Of a stretch of DNA of 38,253 bases, positions 1 to 7,354 are shown in pieces. The first letter of the stretch is position 1, and every line of letters begins with the position of its first letter. The DNA lies in the NCBI GenBank assembly GCA_020831705.1, contig JAFIGB010000139.1:1-38253 (forward strand). Direction: 5' to 3'. The position numbers and the translations under genes were made by a program. Below the pieces are notes generated by a model. That model saw only the letters and a program-made list of their open reading frames with translations, was not told where the DNA came from and did no database searches. The DNA comes from Candidatus Sumerlaeia bacterium (GTDB taxonomy: Bacteria; Sumerlaeota; Sumerlaeia; SLMS01).

Positions 1-658
1 ACTGGCGGAAAAATCTCCATGCGGGCCGGAGGGCCAACTGAACGAAGCCCACCTCCCCCTTGGTGACCTTGGCCCGGTCTTCCCCCGCCCAACGTGCGTA
101 GCGACCATGTTTGTACAGGTAGGATGAAAAGCTGTCAAAAGTGTAATGGACAATCTTCCCCTTCAGCTTGCCGACCTCGTAGGGATCGTCGTCGGCCGGT
201 TCCACCCCCGCATGGACCTTCTTGGCACGGTAGCGGGTGCGGTCGCGGCGAAACAGGCGAAGAATCTCATCGCGCTGCCACCCGCAGCCGGTGATCTTCT
301 TTCCTGCGAAATGATTCTCCCGCCCCATCTTGTAGCCGTCGGCGGGGCCGTCGTTTTCCAGAACCTCGGTGATCGATTGCTGGAGCTGCGGCGTGCAGCG
401 CTCGTCGGCATCCAGAACGAAGACCCACGGGTGTTTTGCCTGGGGAAGGGCCCAGCCGTTTTGGGCCGCATAATTTTCATAGGGGTGGACGAGGACGGTG
501 TCGGCCAGGCGCTTGGCGATCTCCAGCGTGCCATCCTTGCTGTTGCTGTCGACCACGACCATGACCTCGTCAGCGAAGCGCGCCGTGGCGATACATTCCT
601 CCAGGTGGTTTTCCACGTTGCCTGCGGGAATGATGATGGTGAGTTTCTGTCGTTCCAT
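1..658 (-). CDS. Family 2 glycosyltransferase, partial (C-terminus beyond window)
   Basis: The minus strand is open from the ATG at 658-656 to the left edge, so the ORF track missed it and shows only shadows. My translation begins MERQKLTIIIPAGNVENHL and continues with ADEVMVVVDSNSKDGT and WVFVLDADER. These are the nucleotide-sugar-binding beta strand and the DXD-like motif (DADER) of a GT-A fold. The later DEILRLFRRDRTRYRAKKVHAGVE stretch resembles WaaE/KdtX-type lipopolysaccharide-core glucosyltransferases. About 219 residues are visible against a usual 250-300. It probably transfers a sugar onto a cell-surface glycan or lipid A core at the cytoplasmic face; donor and acceptor cannot be read from sequence. 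No strong ribosome binding site precedes the ATG. It is divergent from the small ORF at 795. Confidence 0.85.
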   Translation of the reverse strand, partial: MERQKLTIIIPAGNVENHLEECIATARFADEVMVVVDSNSKDGTLEIAKRLADTVLVHPYENYAAQNGWALPQAKHPWVFVLDADERCTPQLQQSITEVLENDGPADGYKMGRENHFAGKKITGCGWQRDEILRLFRRDRTRYRAKKVHAGVEPADDDPYEVGKLKGKIVHYTFDSFSSYLYKHGRYARWAGEDRAKVTKGEVGFVQLALRPAWRFFRQ

Positions 659-794
659 GGTTTTAGAGAAGAGACGCGAAGTTTCCGCCGGGCAATGGCA
701 AAGTCCTGCTTTCCCTTGCGTTACCCCCGTTGGGTGTTCACAAACTCCTGCAACAACGCCGACAGGGCGTCAAACTTCCCACAGGGCCTCATCG

Positions 795-938
795 ATGGAA
801 CCCAAGCAAATTATCATGCTCATTGCCCTCCTCGCCATTGCCTTTATTGGCTCGGGGGCGCTTATCTATATTATCAAAAATCTCGACAAGGATGAGGATG
901 GCAACGGAGACGATCAGGGTGGCCACGGCGGCCACTGA
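795..938 (+). CDS. Small single-pass membrane protein, 47 residues
   Basis: The ATG at 795 opens MEPKQIIMLIALLAIAFIGSGALIYIIKNLDKDEDGNGDDQGGHGGH. Residues 5-27 form one clear hydrophobic helix. They are followed by an acidic stretch (DKDEDGNGDD) and a Gly/His tail (GGHGGH) that could bind a metal. The longer ORF called from 498 overlaps the glycosyltransferase antisense and does not look like protein before this ATG, so I take the short start. No convincing Shine-Dalgarno is visible upstream, which lowers confidence. A strong terminator follows about 50 bp downstream, supporting a real transcript. Function unknown. Confidence 0.45.
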   Translation: MEPKQIIMLIALLAIAFIGSGALIYIIKNLDKDEDGNGDDQGGHGGH

Positions 939-986
939 TTCCTGACTACTGCCGTTCCCCCGGAAAAGAGATCCCTCCGACCCCCC

Positions 987-1012
987 AACCCCTCCCGTGT
1001 GGAGGGGTTTTC
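987..1012 (+). terminator. Rho-independent terminator after the small membrane protein
   Basis: A perfect 9-bp stem AACCCCTCC / GGAGGGGTT with a 5-base loop CGTGT is followed by a short T run (GGGGTTTTC). It lies about 50 bases after the stop of the 47-residue ORF. Confidence 0.75.
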
Positions 1013-1415
1013 AGCGCCTTCCCCCTCCCGCTCGGTGTGCTCAGTCTTGGTGTTATGGGTACTTTGTGTTGTCCCACGCACCGACATGGAGACAAGGGCC
1101 TCGGGGTTTGTCAACGGGAAATCAGGGGTTTCCCCTATTCCATTGTGGTTTTCCATATTCGCCGTGCGACAAAACTTTCCCCTTTCCTTGCCCAATCTTG
1201 CCAAATGGGGTCCATTGATGGGGAATGATTTCTCGTCTTGTCGTTGAAGCCAACGCTCCACTCCCGGAACCACGGTGACTTTTCACAAAAAATTCTAATT
1301 GTGTTGACAGGCACCCGTCTCACACGGGATCAAATCAGGCACCGGGACGTGCCATCCACCGTGGAAAGGTGTGGTGGGCGGACCCCACTGCCATCAGTTT
1401 TCGAGGAGTCATCAC
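1013..1415. other. Non-coding gap before the ROK gene
   Basis: About 400 bp without a credible gene. Small ORFs in the track here look like shadows. A TTGACA hexamer at 1304-1309 could be a -35 box for the ROK regulator, but no good -10 is found 16-18 bases downstream. A CCCGT...ACGGG half-palindrome lies at about 1313-1328 and could be an operator. Nothing firmer can be said. Confidence 0.4.
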
Positions 1416-2687
1416 ATGTCCACCATCGGGGAAGCCCAGATCAGCAAAAGCGGGTTGTTGCGTCGCTCCAGCGGATCACGTTCTGCAGCGATTCTGTACG
1501 AGCTTTGGAAGGAAGGCCCCATTTCCCGCGGGGCGCTGGCCGAAAGGATGAACCTGAATCTTCCCACGGTGTCCTCCGTGGTTCAGGACCTCATCAAGGC
1601 GGGTGACCTTATTGAGGAGGGGTTTGCCACGTCCACCGGTGGACGCAAGGCCCAGCTTCTCGACGTCAACCCCAAGCGGGGTGGTGTTGCCGCGCTGGAG
1701 TTTTCCTCCCGGGGGATTCTTTCCGCGTCCTCCGATATGAAGGGCCGCCTGCACAACCATGTGATTCGCCCCTTTTCCCCCTCGGCCGGTCGCGAGGCGG
1801 CCATCGCTGCCATGATAGAGGCGCTGGAGGACCAGCGGGAATTCCTCAAGCAGGATGAAGGACTCGACCTCGCCCGCATCGGCGTTGTTGTCTCCGGTCT
1901 TGTCGACGAGGATCGCGGCATTTCCCTCAAGTTCCCCCGCTTTGAGGATTGGCAGGACGTCCCCCTGGTGAAGATTTTCGAGGAGCACTTCAAGGTCCCC
2001 GTGGACCTCGGCTCCCATGTTATTGGGACCACCCTGGCCGAGGCGACCTTTGGCCGGTTCAAGGAACTCCACAACTACCTTTACGTTCACCTCGGGCCCG
2101 GTCTGGGCATCGGCATGGTGATTGACGGAAACGTCTTCCGCGGCAACAAGGCCACGGTGGGCGAGTTCGGCCACATCACCGTCGATGACAACGGCCCCAT
2201 CTGTTATTGCGGGAATTACGGGTGTCTGGAAACGGTGGCATCGGACTGGGCTCTTGTCGCCCAGGCCGAGCAGGCCCTCCGTGAGGGCGTCCAAAGCCAC
2301 ATCCCCCAGCACGTCGACGATTCGGGTGCCATCACGCCGATGGCCATCTTCCAGGCGGCGGAGATGGGCGACCGCCTTGCCGGGAACATCATCGACAAGG
2401 CAGGTCATTACCTCGGCACCGCCCTGGCATCGGTGGTTAACATGCTGGCGCCCGAGGCGATTATCTTTGGTGGTTCCATGGCTGAGGAGGGCGAACGCCT
2501 CATCAAGTCCATCCGCCACACCATGAAGCGCCGCGCCCTGGAGGCCCTGGAGAAGGAAATTCAGGTGGACCTTTCCTCCTTTGGCCGTCAGGAAGGTGTT
2601 GTTGGTGCCGTGGCGATTTCCCTCCACACCCATTATTGCAGCTTCGCCGAACGGGAGTTGCCCACCGACAAGGATCTGGATGACTGA
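1416..2687 (+). CDS. ROK-family transcriptional regulator / sugar kinase (NagC/Mlc/XylR type)
   Basis: The ATG at 1416 is preferred over the track start at 1371 because GAGGAG (1403-1408) sits 7 bases upstream. The product is 423 residues, typical for ROK repressors. Residues ~20-80 form a winged helix-turn-helix ([38 protein letters not shown]). The ASKHA sugar-binding fold follows, with [21 protein letters not shown] and, near residue 249, the ROK signature [24 protein letters not shown]. The His and the Cys of the CYCGNYGC motif that bind structural zinc are all present. It should repress sugar-catabolic genes and release DNA on binding a sugar or sugar phosphate. The adjacent deoC, 38 bp downstream and likely co-transcribed, hints at nucleoside or deoxyribose metabolism; this is inference. 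Confidence 0.92.
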   Translation: MSTIGEAQISKSGLLRRSSGSRSAAILYELWKEGPISRGALAERMNLNLPTVSSVVQDLIKAGDLIEEGFATSTGGRKAQLLDVNPKRGGVAALEFSSRGILSASSDMKGRLHNHVIRPFSPSAGREAAIAAMIEALEDQREFLKQDEGLDLARIGVVVSGLVDEDRGISLKFPRFEDWQDVPLVKIFEEHFKVPVDLGSHVIGTTLAEATFGRFKELHNYLYVHLGPGLGIGMVIDGNVFRGNKATVGEFGHITVDDNGPICYCGNYGCLETVASDWALVAQAEQALREGVQSHIPQHVDDSGAITPMAIFQAAEMGDRLAGNIIDKAGHYLGTALASVVNMLAPEAIIFGGSMAEEGERLIKSIRHTMKRRALEALEKEIQVDLSSFGRQEGVVGAVAISLHTHYCSFAERELPTDKDLDD

Positions 2688-2725
2688 TCAACGTCGTTGA
2701 ATTTCCCCCCAAGAGGTCCCGTCCC

Positions 2726-3574
2726 ATGCAGAAACCAGCAAACCCCCTTGTGGATCAGATAACATCGGCCGTGGTGGAGGTGCTCCGTTCGCGGGGTGTT
2801 TCCGTTCCTTCCGGTGAGACGCCCTCCCAAAAAGGGGGGAAGGCAGCCACCCGTAATGCCGCCCCCAATCAGGGAGCACCGCCGAAAAAAAAGGCCGCGT
2901 CGATGAAGGCCGCCGATGTTGCCGCCTACATTGACCACACGCTGCTCAAGCCCGATGCGACTCCTGACCAGGTGGCGGAGCTTTGCACCCAGGCCCGTGA
3001 TTACAAGTTTGCGTCGGTCTGCGTGAACCCCTGCAACATCCGCCAATGTGCGGAGGCCCTTGCGGGAAGTGGCGCGATGGTGTGCACCGTGGTGGGCTTC
3101 CCGCTGGGGAGCATGACCACGGCGGCGAAGGCGGCGGAAACCCGGGATGCGGTGGCCCTCGGGGCCGAGGAAATCGACATGGTGATTAACGTGGGTCGCC
3201 TCAAGGCCCGCGATTACCATTACGTCCTTTGCGACATTCAGGCGGTTGTGGATGCAGCCGGTGGGCGCACGGTGAAGGTCATCATTGAAACGAGCCTCCT
3301 CACGGAGGAGGAAAAGGTGGCGGCCTCGCTTCTCACCAAGGCTGGGGGTGCCCATTTCGTCAAGACCAGCACGGGCTTCAGCGGCGGTGGCGCGACACCC
3401 GAGGACATTTCCCTCATGCGCCAGACCGTTGGAGATGATTTCGGCGTGAAGGCCAGTGGGGGCGTTCGCGATCTTGCCGCCGCCCGCAAGCTTCTTTCCG
3501 CGGGGGCAAATCGCCTTGGTTGCAGTGCCTCCATCGCCATTGTTTCCGGCGGCAAGGGCAAGGATGGGTACTGA
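2726..3574 (+). CDS. deoC: Deoxyribose-phosphate aldolase (DERA) with N-terminal targeting-like extension
   Basis: Catalyses the reversible cleavage of 2-deoxyribose-5-phosphate to acetaldehyde and glyceraldehyde-3-phosphate. From residue 60 the class I aldolase barrel is intact: [14 protein letters not shown], the proton-relay aspartate in [10 protein letters not shown] (D151), the Schiff-base lysine in HFVKTSTGF (K213) and the second lysine in KASGGVR (K242). The family is usually about 220-260 residues; this one is 282 because of about 59 extra N-terminal residues. Within these, [17 protein letters not shown] (8-24) reads as an amphipathic helix and is followed by a Pro/Gly/Lys/Ala-rich linker. 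That layout is the one known for encapsulation peptides of bacterial microcompartment enzymes. No shell-protein gene lies in the window. AGAGG upstream of the ATG supports the start. Confidence 0.95.
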   Translation: MQKPANPLVDQITSAVVEVLRSRGVSVPSGETPSQKGGKAATRNAAPNQGAPPKKKAASMKAADVAAYIDHTLLKPDATPDQVAELCTQARDYKFASVCVNPCNIRQCAEALAGSGAMVCTVVGFPLGSMTTAAKAAETRDAVALGAEEIDMVINVGRLKARDYHYVLCDIQAVVDAAGGRTVKVIIETSLLTEEEKVAASLLTKAGGAHFVKTSTGFSGGGATPEDISLMRQTVGDDFGVKASGGVRDLAAARKLLSAGANRLGCSASIAIVSGGKGKDGY

Positions 3575-3626
3575 CCAGGCCGGTCGTGCTGAAGGTGCAG
3601 GGTGAATTACTGTTGCGGGTTGGCAC

Positions 3627-5075
3627 ATGCTGCCTCCCAATGGAAGTGGACAACCGCGAAAGGGTACCCCCTCCTTGATTGAAACTACCCGCATCGTCAT
3701 CGGTGGCGCCTCCACGACTCCACCGATGAAGCCCGACCTTATTCCAGGGCTGATCATTGACCGGCAGATTGGGTCGGGGGCGACGGCGCGTGTCTACCTG
3801 GCCATCGACGCCGAGGATCCAACGTGCCGTTATGCGGTGAAGTTTCTTTCCGCTGTTCTTTCCCACCAGGAGGACTCCCTTCGTCGGTGGAAGCGCGAGG
3901 CGGATGTGCTCCTGCGCCTCGATCACCCCAATATCGTCAAGGGGGTGCGCCACGGATTGGTCGAGGACCGTCCCTACCTTGTCATGGAGTACCTTCAGGG
4001 CGAATCCCTCGCCGACCGCATGCGTCGCAACGAGAAGCTGCCCGAGGAGGAAGTCCTCACCATTGCCCATTCCTGTCTTTCCGCTCTTGATGCCGCCCAC
4101 CGGGCGGGGGTGATTCATCGCGACATCAAGCCCGCGAATATTGTCCAGCTCAATGATGGCACGGTGAAGCTGACCGACTTCGGCCTTGCCCATGACGACA
4201 GCGATGATTCCCTCACCATGGCTGGTGCCATCGTGGGAACCCCTGTCTATCTTTCTCCCGAGCAGGCCACCGGTGGCGAGATCACCATCAGGAGTGATCT
4301 TTACGCCCTGGGAACCACGCTCTTTCACCTCGCCTGCGGGCGCCCCCCCTTCAAGGAACTCAACACGTCGCTGTTGCTCACGCGCAAAATCACGGACGAT
4401 GTTCCCGACGTGCGCCATATTGAGCCGTCTATCAGCGGTATTCTCGCCTTCCTGATTGCGGAGCTTTGTCAGCGCAGTTCGATGTCACGCCCAAGGGATC
4501 CCGCGGCGGCGCTCAAGCTTCTCGACCAACTGCAGTCCGGCGAGCTGGCGACCCCGTGTATAGACACGACCGAATCGAAGAAAAAGGGTCCACGCCCCAT
4601 CACCGCCGATACGATGAACTCCGAGGAAGTGGTGCTCAAGACCCTTGTCGGTGACGAAACCATCGATTCGCGCCCCCTTTTCCTCCAGCGCGGCGAGGTG
4701 CTCTTCTACGAGGATGACACCTCACTGGAATGCTACATTCTGATGTCGGGAAAAATGGAGGTCCTCAAGGCGGGGCGCCCCATTGCGACCATCGACCAGG
4801 AGGGCGGGTTCATCGGTGAAATGTCCCCCCTGCGCAAGGCCCCCCGCAGCGCCACCGTCGTGGCCCGCGAGGACACGGTGGTTCTCATGATTCCCGAAAG
4901 TGGCTTCCATGACTTCCTCATACGCCACCCCGACATGGCAATTCTCCTGGCGAGAAGTCTCGCCGAACGCCTCGAATCGATGAACATCCAGCTAACTGCT
5001 GCAAACAAGAAAATCGGCGCCCTCTCCCGCCACGTCACGGAAATGACCGGGGTCCTCAAGGAAACAAGGAAATAA
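3627..5075 (+). CDS. Ser/Thr protein kinase with C-terminal cyclic-nucleotide-binding domain
   Basis: A 482-residue soluble Hanks-type kinase. Visible kinase landmarks are the glycine loop GSGATARVY (~49-57), ATP-anchoring lysine AVKF (K72), catalytic loop HRDIKPANI (164-172), DFG (184-186) and SPEQ in place of APE (210-213), so it should be active. A polar linker (~305-345) leads to a cNMP domain (~350-455). Its phosphate-binding cassette reads GGFIGEMSPLRKAPRSATV, keeping the Gly-Glu and Arg expected for cAMP/cGMP binding. A short helical tail ends the protein. No transmembrane segment is seen, unlike many bacterial PknB-type kinases. By analogy with eukaryotic PKG, ligand binding may control the kinase; that is inference. 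The ribosome binding site is weak; ATG 3726 (MKPDLIPG) is an alternative start that keeps the kinase domain. Confidence 0.92.
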   Translation: MLPPNGSGQPRKGTPSLIETTRIVIGGASTTPPMKPDLIPGLIIDRQIGSGATARVYLAIDAEDPTCRYAVKFLSAVLSHQEDSLRRWKREADVLLRLDHPNIVKGVRHGLVEDRPYLVMEYLQGESLADRMRRNEKLPEEEVLTIAHSCLSALDAAHRAGVIHRDIKPANIVQLNDGTVKLTDFGLAHDDSDDSLTMAGAIVGTPVYLSPEQATGGEITIRSDLYALGTTLFHLACGRPPFKELNTSLLLTRKITDDVPDVRHIEPSISGILAFLIAELCQRSSMSRPRDPAAALKLLDQLQSGELATPCIDTTESKKKGPRPITADTMNSEEVVLKTLVGDETIDSRPLFLQRGEVLFYEDDTSLECYILMSGKMEVLKAGRPIATIDQEGGFIGEMSPLRKAPRSATVVAREDTVVLMIPESGFHDFLIRHPDMAILLARSLAERLESMNIQLTAANKKIGALSRHVTEMTGVLKETRK

Positions 5076-5119
5076 CGGGAAATCCCGCCCGGTGACTCGT
5101 CGTGGCCACCCTGTAATAA

Positions 5120-5659
5120 TCACTCAATAGTTGGGCGTGTCGTATTGACGTCGGCGGGGGACAAGTCCCGGTCCCTCCGCTCCTTGATGTCCCCGGGATG
5201 GAGCAGATCCCCATCTTCGGGAGCATCCTCCCGGGAAAATTCCACCAGGATATGATTGATCACCGCGGCAAGCTCCACGTCGGGCATGGTGTTCATGGCG
5301 GGCATGGGAGCTCGCCAGCGGTCGCTGGTAAGGCCGTATAGATGGAGGTCGATGATATATTCTCGCCCTCCCTCCGCCATGTATAGACGCCCTGCATCGG
5401 CGAGCCCGGGGTATTGGTCCCATCCCGATCCATCGTCACCGTGGCAATTACGGCAGTTGCCGTGATACGAGGTCGGGCCGATCTCCCGCCATTCAAAGCC
5501 CTGGGTGCGGAACTCGGGACTGGTCGACCGGTGCTCCATGACGAGCGGTTCGGTCGTGATCATCAACTGGGCCGAGCGCACCCAGGCAAAGACACCGGAA
5601 AGGGCGATGAGGAAGAAGGCCAGAAAGCCGAGGAGAACGTAGGAAAGATAGTGGCGCAT
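5120..5659 (-). CDS. Membrane-anchored mono-heme cytochrome c
   Basis: A 179-residue product from the ATG at 5659 (MRHYLSYVLLG). The track start at 5746 would add 29 residues overlapping the upstream gene with no membrane logic. Residues ~5-27 form an uncleaved N-terminal anchor; the rest should be periplasmic. The heme site is CRNCH (69-73) followed by GDDGSGWDQYPGL, typical of class I cytochromes. The likely sixth ligand is a methionine in APMPAMNTMPD. A charged C-terminal tail follows. The gene starts 10 bp after the flavocytochrome stop, so the two are almost certainly co-transcribed and may exchange electrons. Confidence 0.88.
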   Translation of the reverse strand: MRHYLSYVLLGFLAFFLIALSGVFAWVRSAQLMITTEPLVMEHRSTSPEFRTQGFEWREIGPTSYHGNCRNCHGDDGSGWDQYPGLADAGRLYMAEGGREYIIDLHLYGLTSDRWRAPMPAMNTMPDVELAAVINHILVEFSREDAPEDGDLLHPGDIKERRDRDLSPADVNTTRPTIE

Positions 5660-5669
5660 GGTTTCTCCC

Positions 5670-6986
5670 TCAGACCAGGTCGAAGAGTTCGAGGTGGATG
5701 TGTTCCTCGTGGACGCCCATTTCCTTGAGCGTTCCATGGAGGGCACTGATCATCGGGGGAGGGCCGCAGATGAATAATTCGCGCTGGATCAGTTCCTTGG
5801 GCACATGACGCTCCAGCATGTCCCAGTCGATCATGCCTGATTCCCCCTCCCAGTCCTCCGGGGGATTTTCAGGAACGAGTGTCAGTTCGAGATCGAGTTG
5901 GTCGCCAAGCTTCTCCAGTTCCTCCTGATAGGGCATGGCATCAAGTGATTTGTCCGCATAAAAAAGGGCAATAGGGCGGGGATCGCGGCGGTCGGCCATC
6001 GTGTTGAGGAAGGAAAGCATCGGGGTGATGCCGATTCCCCCGGCGATAAAGACATACCCCACGGCGGGGTAGCGGTCGATGGAGAAGGCCCCGTGGGGCC
6101 CGTCGATCCGTGCCCGTGTTCCAGGGGCGACATCACGGAGCGACCCGGTGAAATCGCCCACCTCCTTGATGCCGAATTCGAGCCGCTGGGGCCGGTTGGC
6201 GCTCGACATCATGCTGAAGGGATTTTCCTGCATGGTGAATCGCCTTTCGCCCAGGGTAATCCATGCGAACTGCCCCGGGAGGAAGGACATGCCGGCGTGC
6301 CCATCCGGTTCGAGAACGAGTGTCACGCAGTCACCCTCCTCGGGGCGGACTTCGGCGACCTTCCATGTATTTCCGGGGAAGAGGGCGGGGCGCAGGACCC
6401 TCATGAAAAGGATCAACGCCACAAGAAACACCGCAGGCACCGCCCACACGGCATGCTTCCAAAGTGTGTTCGTGTATAGACCAGCCATGGTGACATGGAT
6501 CTGGGCAAATACCACCGCCCCGACACCGAGGATGATGTGGATCAGCCGCCACCATTCGTAATTCAGGCGCAATTCCTTGCGGAAAAGCGATGTGACGGCA
6601 AGCCCCACCAGGCAGAAGGTGCTGATCCATGCGGACTTGCTGGCCCAATTCCCCCCCAGGGGGTTTAAGAGCTTGATGCGCGAGGGGGTATCCACAATGA
6701 TCAAAATCGGATGGAGCAGGATCAGGCCGATGGCAACCAGGGCAATTTGACGGTGGAAATGGAGGATAATGTCGATACCGTAGGGGGCACTGAAGGCCTT
6801 GAAGCGGGAAATCAGGATGAACTGGACGGCGATCTGCGTCAGGCCGACGAAACCAAGGGCCACGGAAAACTCAAGGAGGAAGGACCTCCCGGTGGGAACA
6901 GGGGGAATCAGCATCAGGAACAGGGGGACCATGATGATGACCAGATAAAGGGTCACCCAGACGATTCCGGAAACAATACGGTTCAT
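5670..6986 (-). CDS. Ferric-reductase-like transmembrane flavocytochrome (FAD/NAD(P)H oxidoreductase)
   Basis: Start chosen at the ATG at 6986 (MNRIVSGIVW); the 70 residues before it in the track ORF are Arg/Pro-rich and not membrane-like. The 438-residue protein has about six membrane helices (1-200). Two helices carry paired histidines, H78/H92 and H150/H164, each with 13 residues between them, the bis-heme arrangement of the ferric reductase/NOX superfamily. Residues ~205-438 form the ferredoxin-reductase module: FLPGQFAWI and ENPFSMMSS (FAD), GGIGITPML (NAD(P)H ribose) and FICGPPPM near the C-terminus. It should move electrons from cytosolic NAD(P)H across the membrane. The natural acceptor (metal, oxygen or the adjacent cytochrome c) is not known. 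Confidence 0.9.
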   Translation of the reverse strand: MNRIVSGIVWVTLYLVIIMVPLFLMLIPPVPTGRSFLLEFSVALGFVGLTQIAVQFILISRFKAFSAPYGIDIILHFHRQIALVAIGLILLHPILIIVDTPSRIKLLNPLGGNWASKSAWISTFCLVGLAVTSLFRKELRLNYEWWRLIHIILGVGAVVFAQIHVTMAGLYTNTLWKHAVWAVPAVFLVALILFMRVLRPALFPGNTWKVAEVRPEEGDCVTLVLEPDGHAGMSFLPGQFAWITLGERRFTMQENPFSMMSSANRPQRLEFGIKEVGDFTGSLRDVAPGTRARIDGPHGAFSIDRYPAVGYVFIAGGIGITPMLSFLNTMADRRDPRPIALFYADKSLDAMPYQEELEKLGDQLDLELTLVPENPPEDWEGESGMIDWDMLERHVPKELIQRELFICGPPPMISALHGTLKEMGVHEEHIHLELFDLV

Positions 6987-7210
6987 GAATTGCGTTCCAT
7001 CTTGGGGATGGTCATCACGGGGCCACTGCTCCGGCGAAAATTCCCGGAGTGAAAACCGGGTGGTGAACAGTAAATAAGAAGGGGCATGCCGGCAAGGGTC
7101 ATGACCCACGCCTGTCAGTGGTTTTCTGACAGAGAGTGCAAAAAACCTAGGAAAACACCCGGTGAATTGGGGGCCGCTATAAACGTTTTCCCCCATTCTC
7201 CAGCTGGCGG

Positions 7211-7226
7211 TGTGGCAATTGTCACA
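7211..7226. promoter_or_regulatory. CRP/FNR-family operator-like palindrome
   Basis: TGTGGCAATTGTCACA matches the CRP core TGTGA-N6-TCACA with one mismatch, and its six-base spacer CAATTG is itself palindromic. It lies in the 368-bp gap between the divergent flavocytochrome (-) and GH57-like (+) genes, where a shared operator is plausible. By rough estimate, about one such near-match is expected by chance in a window this size, so location and symmetry carry most of the weight. The rest of the gap shows nothing clear. Confidence 0.35.
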
Positions 7227-7354
7227 ATACTTGTTGCCATCCCTTGCCTGTGCTGATTAAGCATAAAGCACTTCGGTGGTGGGGCCATTGTTTACGCATC
7301 CCTTGCCACCCCCCACCAGAAGAAAAATCCTTATTGGAGAGGCCGTTACCACTC

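Noticed and set aside
146-895. 249-residue plus-strand ORF
   Set aside because: It is antisense to the glycosyltransferase, which has clear GT-A motifs in the minus frame; the plus translation has no domain logic.
1304-1309. TTGACA as a -35 box for the ROK gene
   Set aside because: No acceptable -10 hexamer 16-18 bases downstream, so not listed as a promoter.
1476-2633. 385-residue minus-strand ORF
   Set aside because: Shadow of the ROK regulator, whose HTH and CYCGNYGC motifs are on the plus strand.
2688-2700. TCAAC-GTC-GTTGA palindrome between the ROK gene and deoC
   Set aside because: Only 5-bp arms; expected by chance and not needed to explain the operon.
5076-5087. CGGGA-AA-TCCCG hairpin after the kinase gene
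   Set aside because: A two-base loop and five-base stem with no T run; too weak for a terminator.
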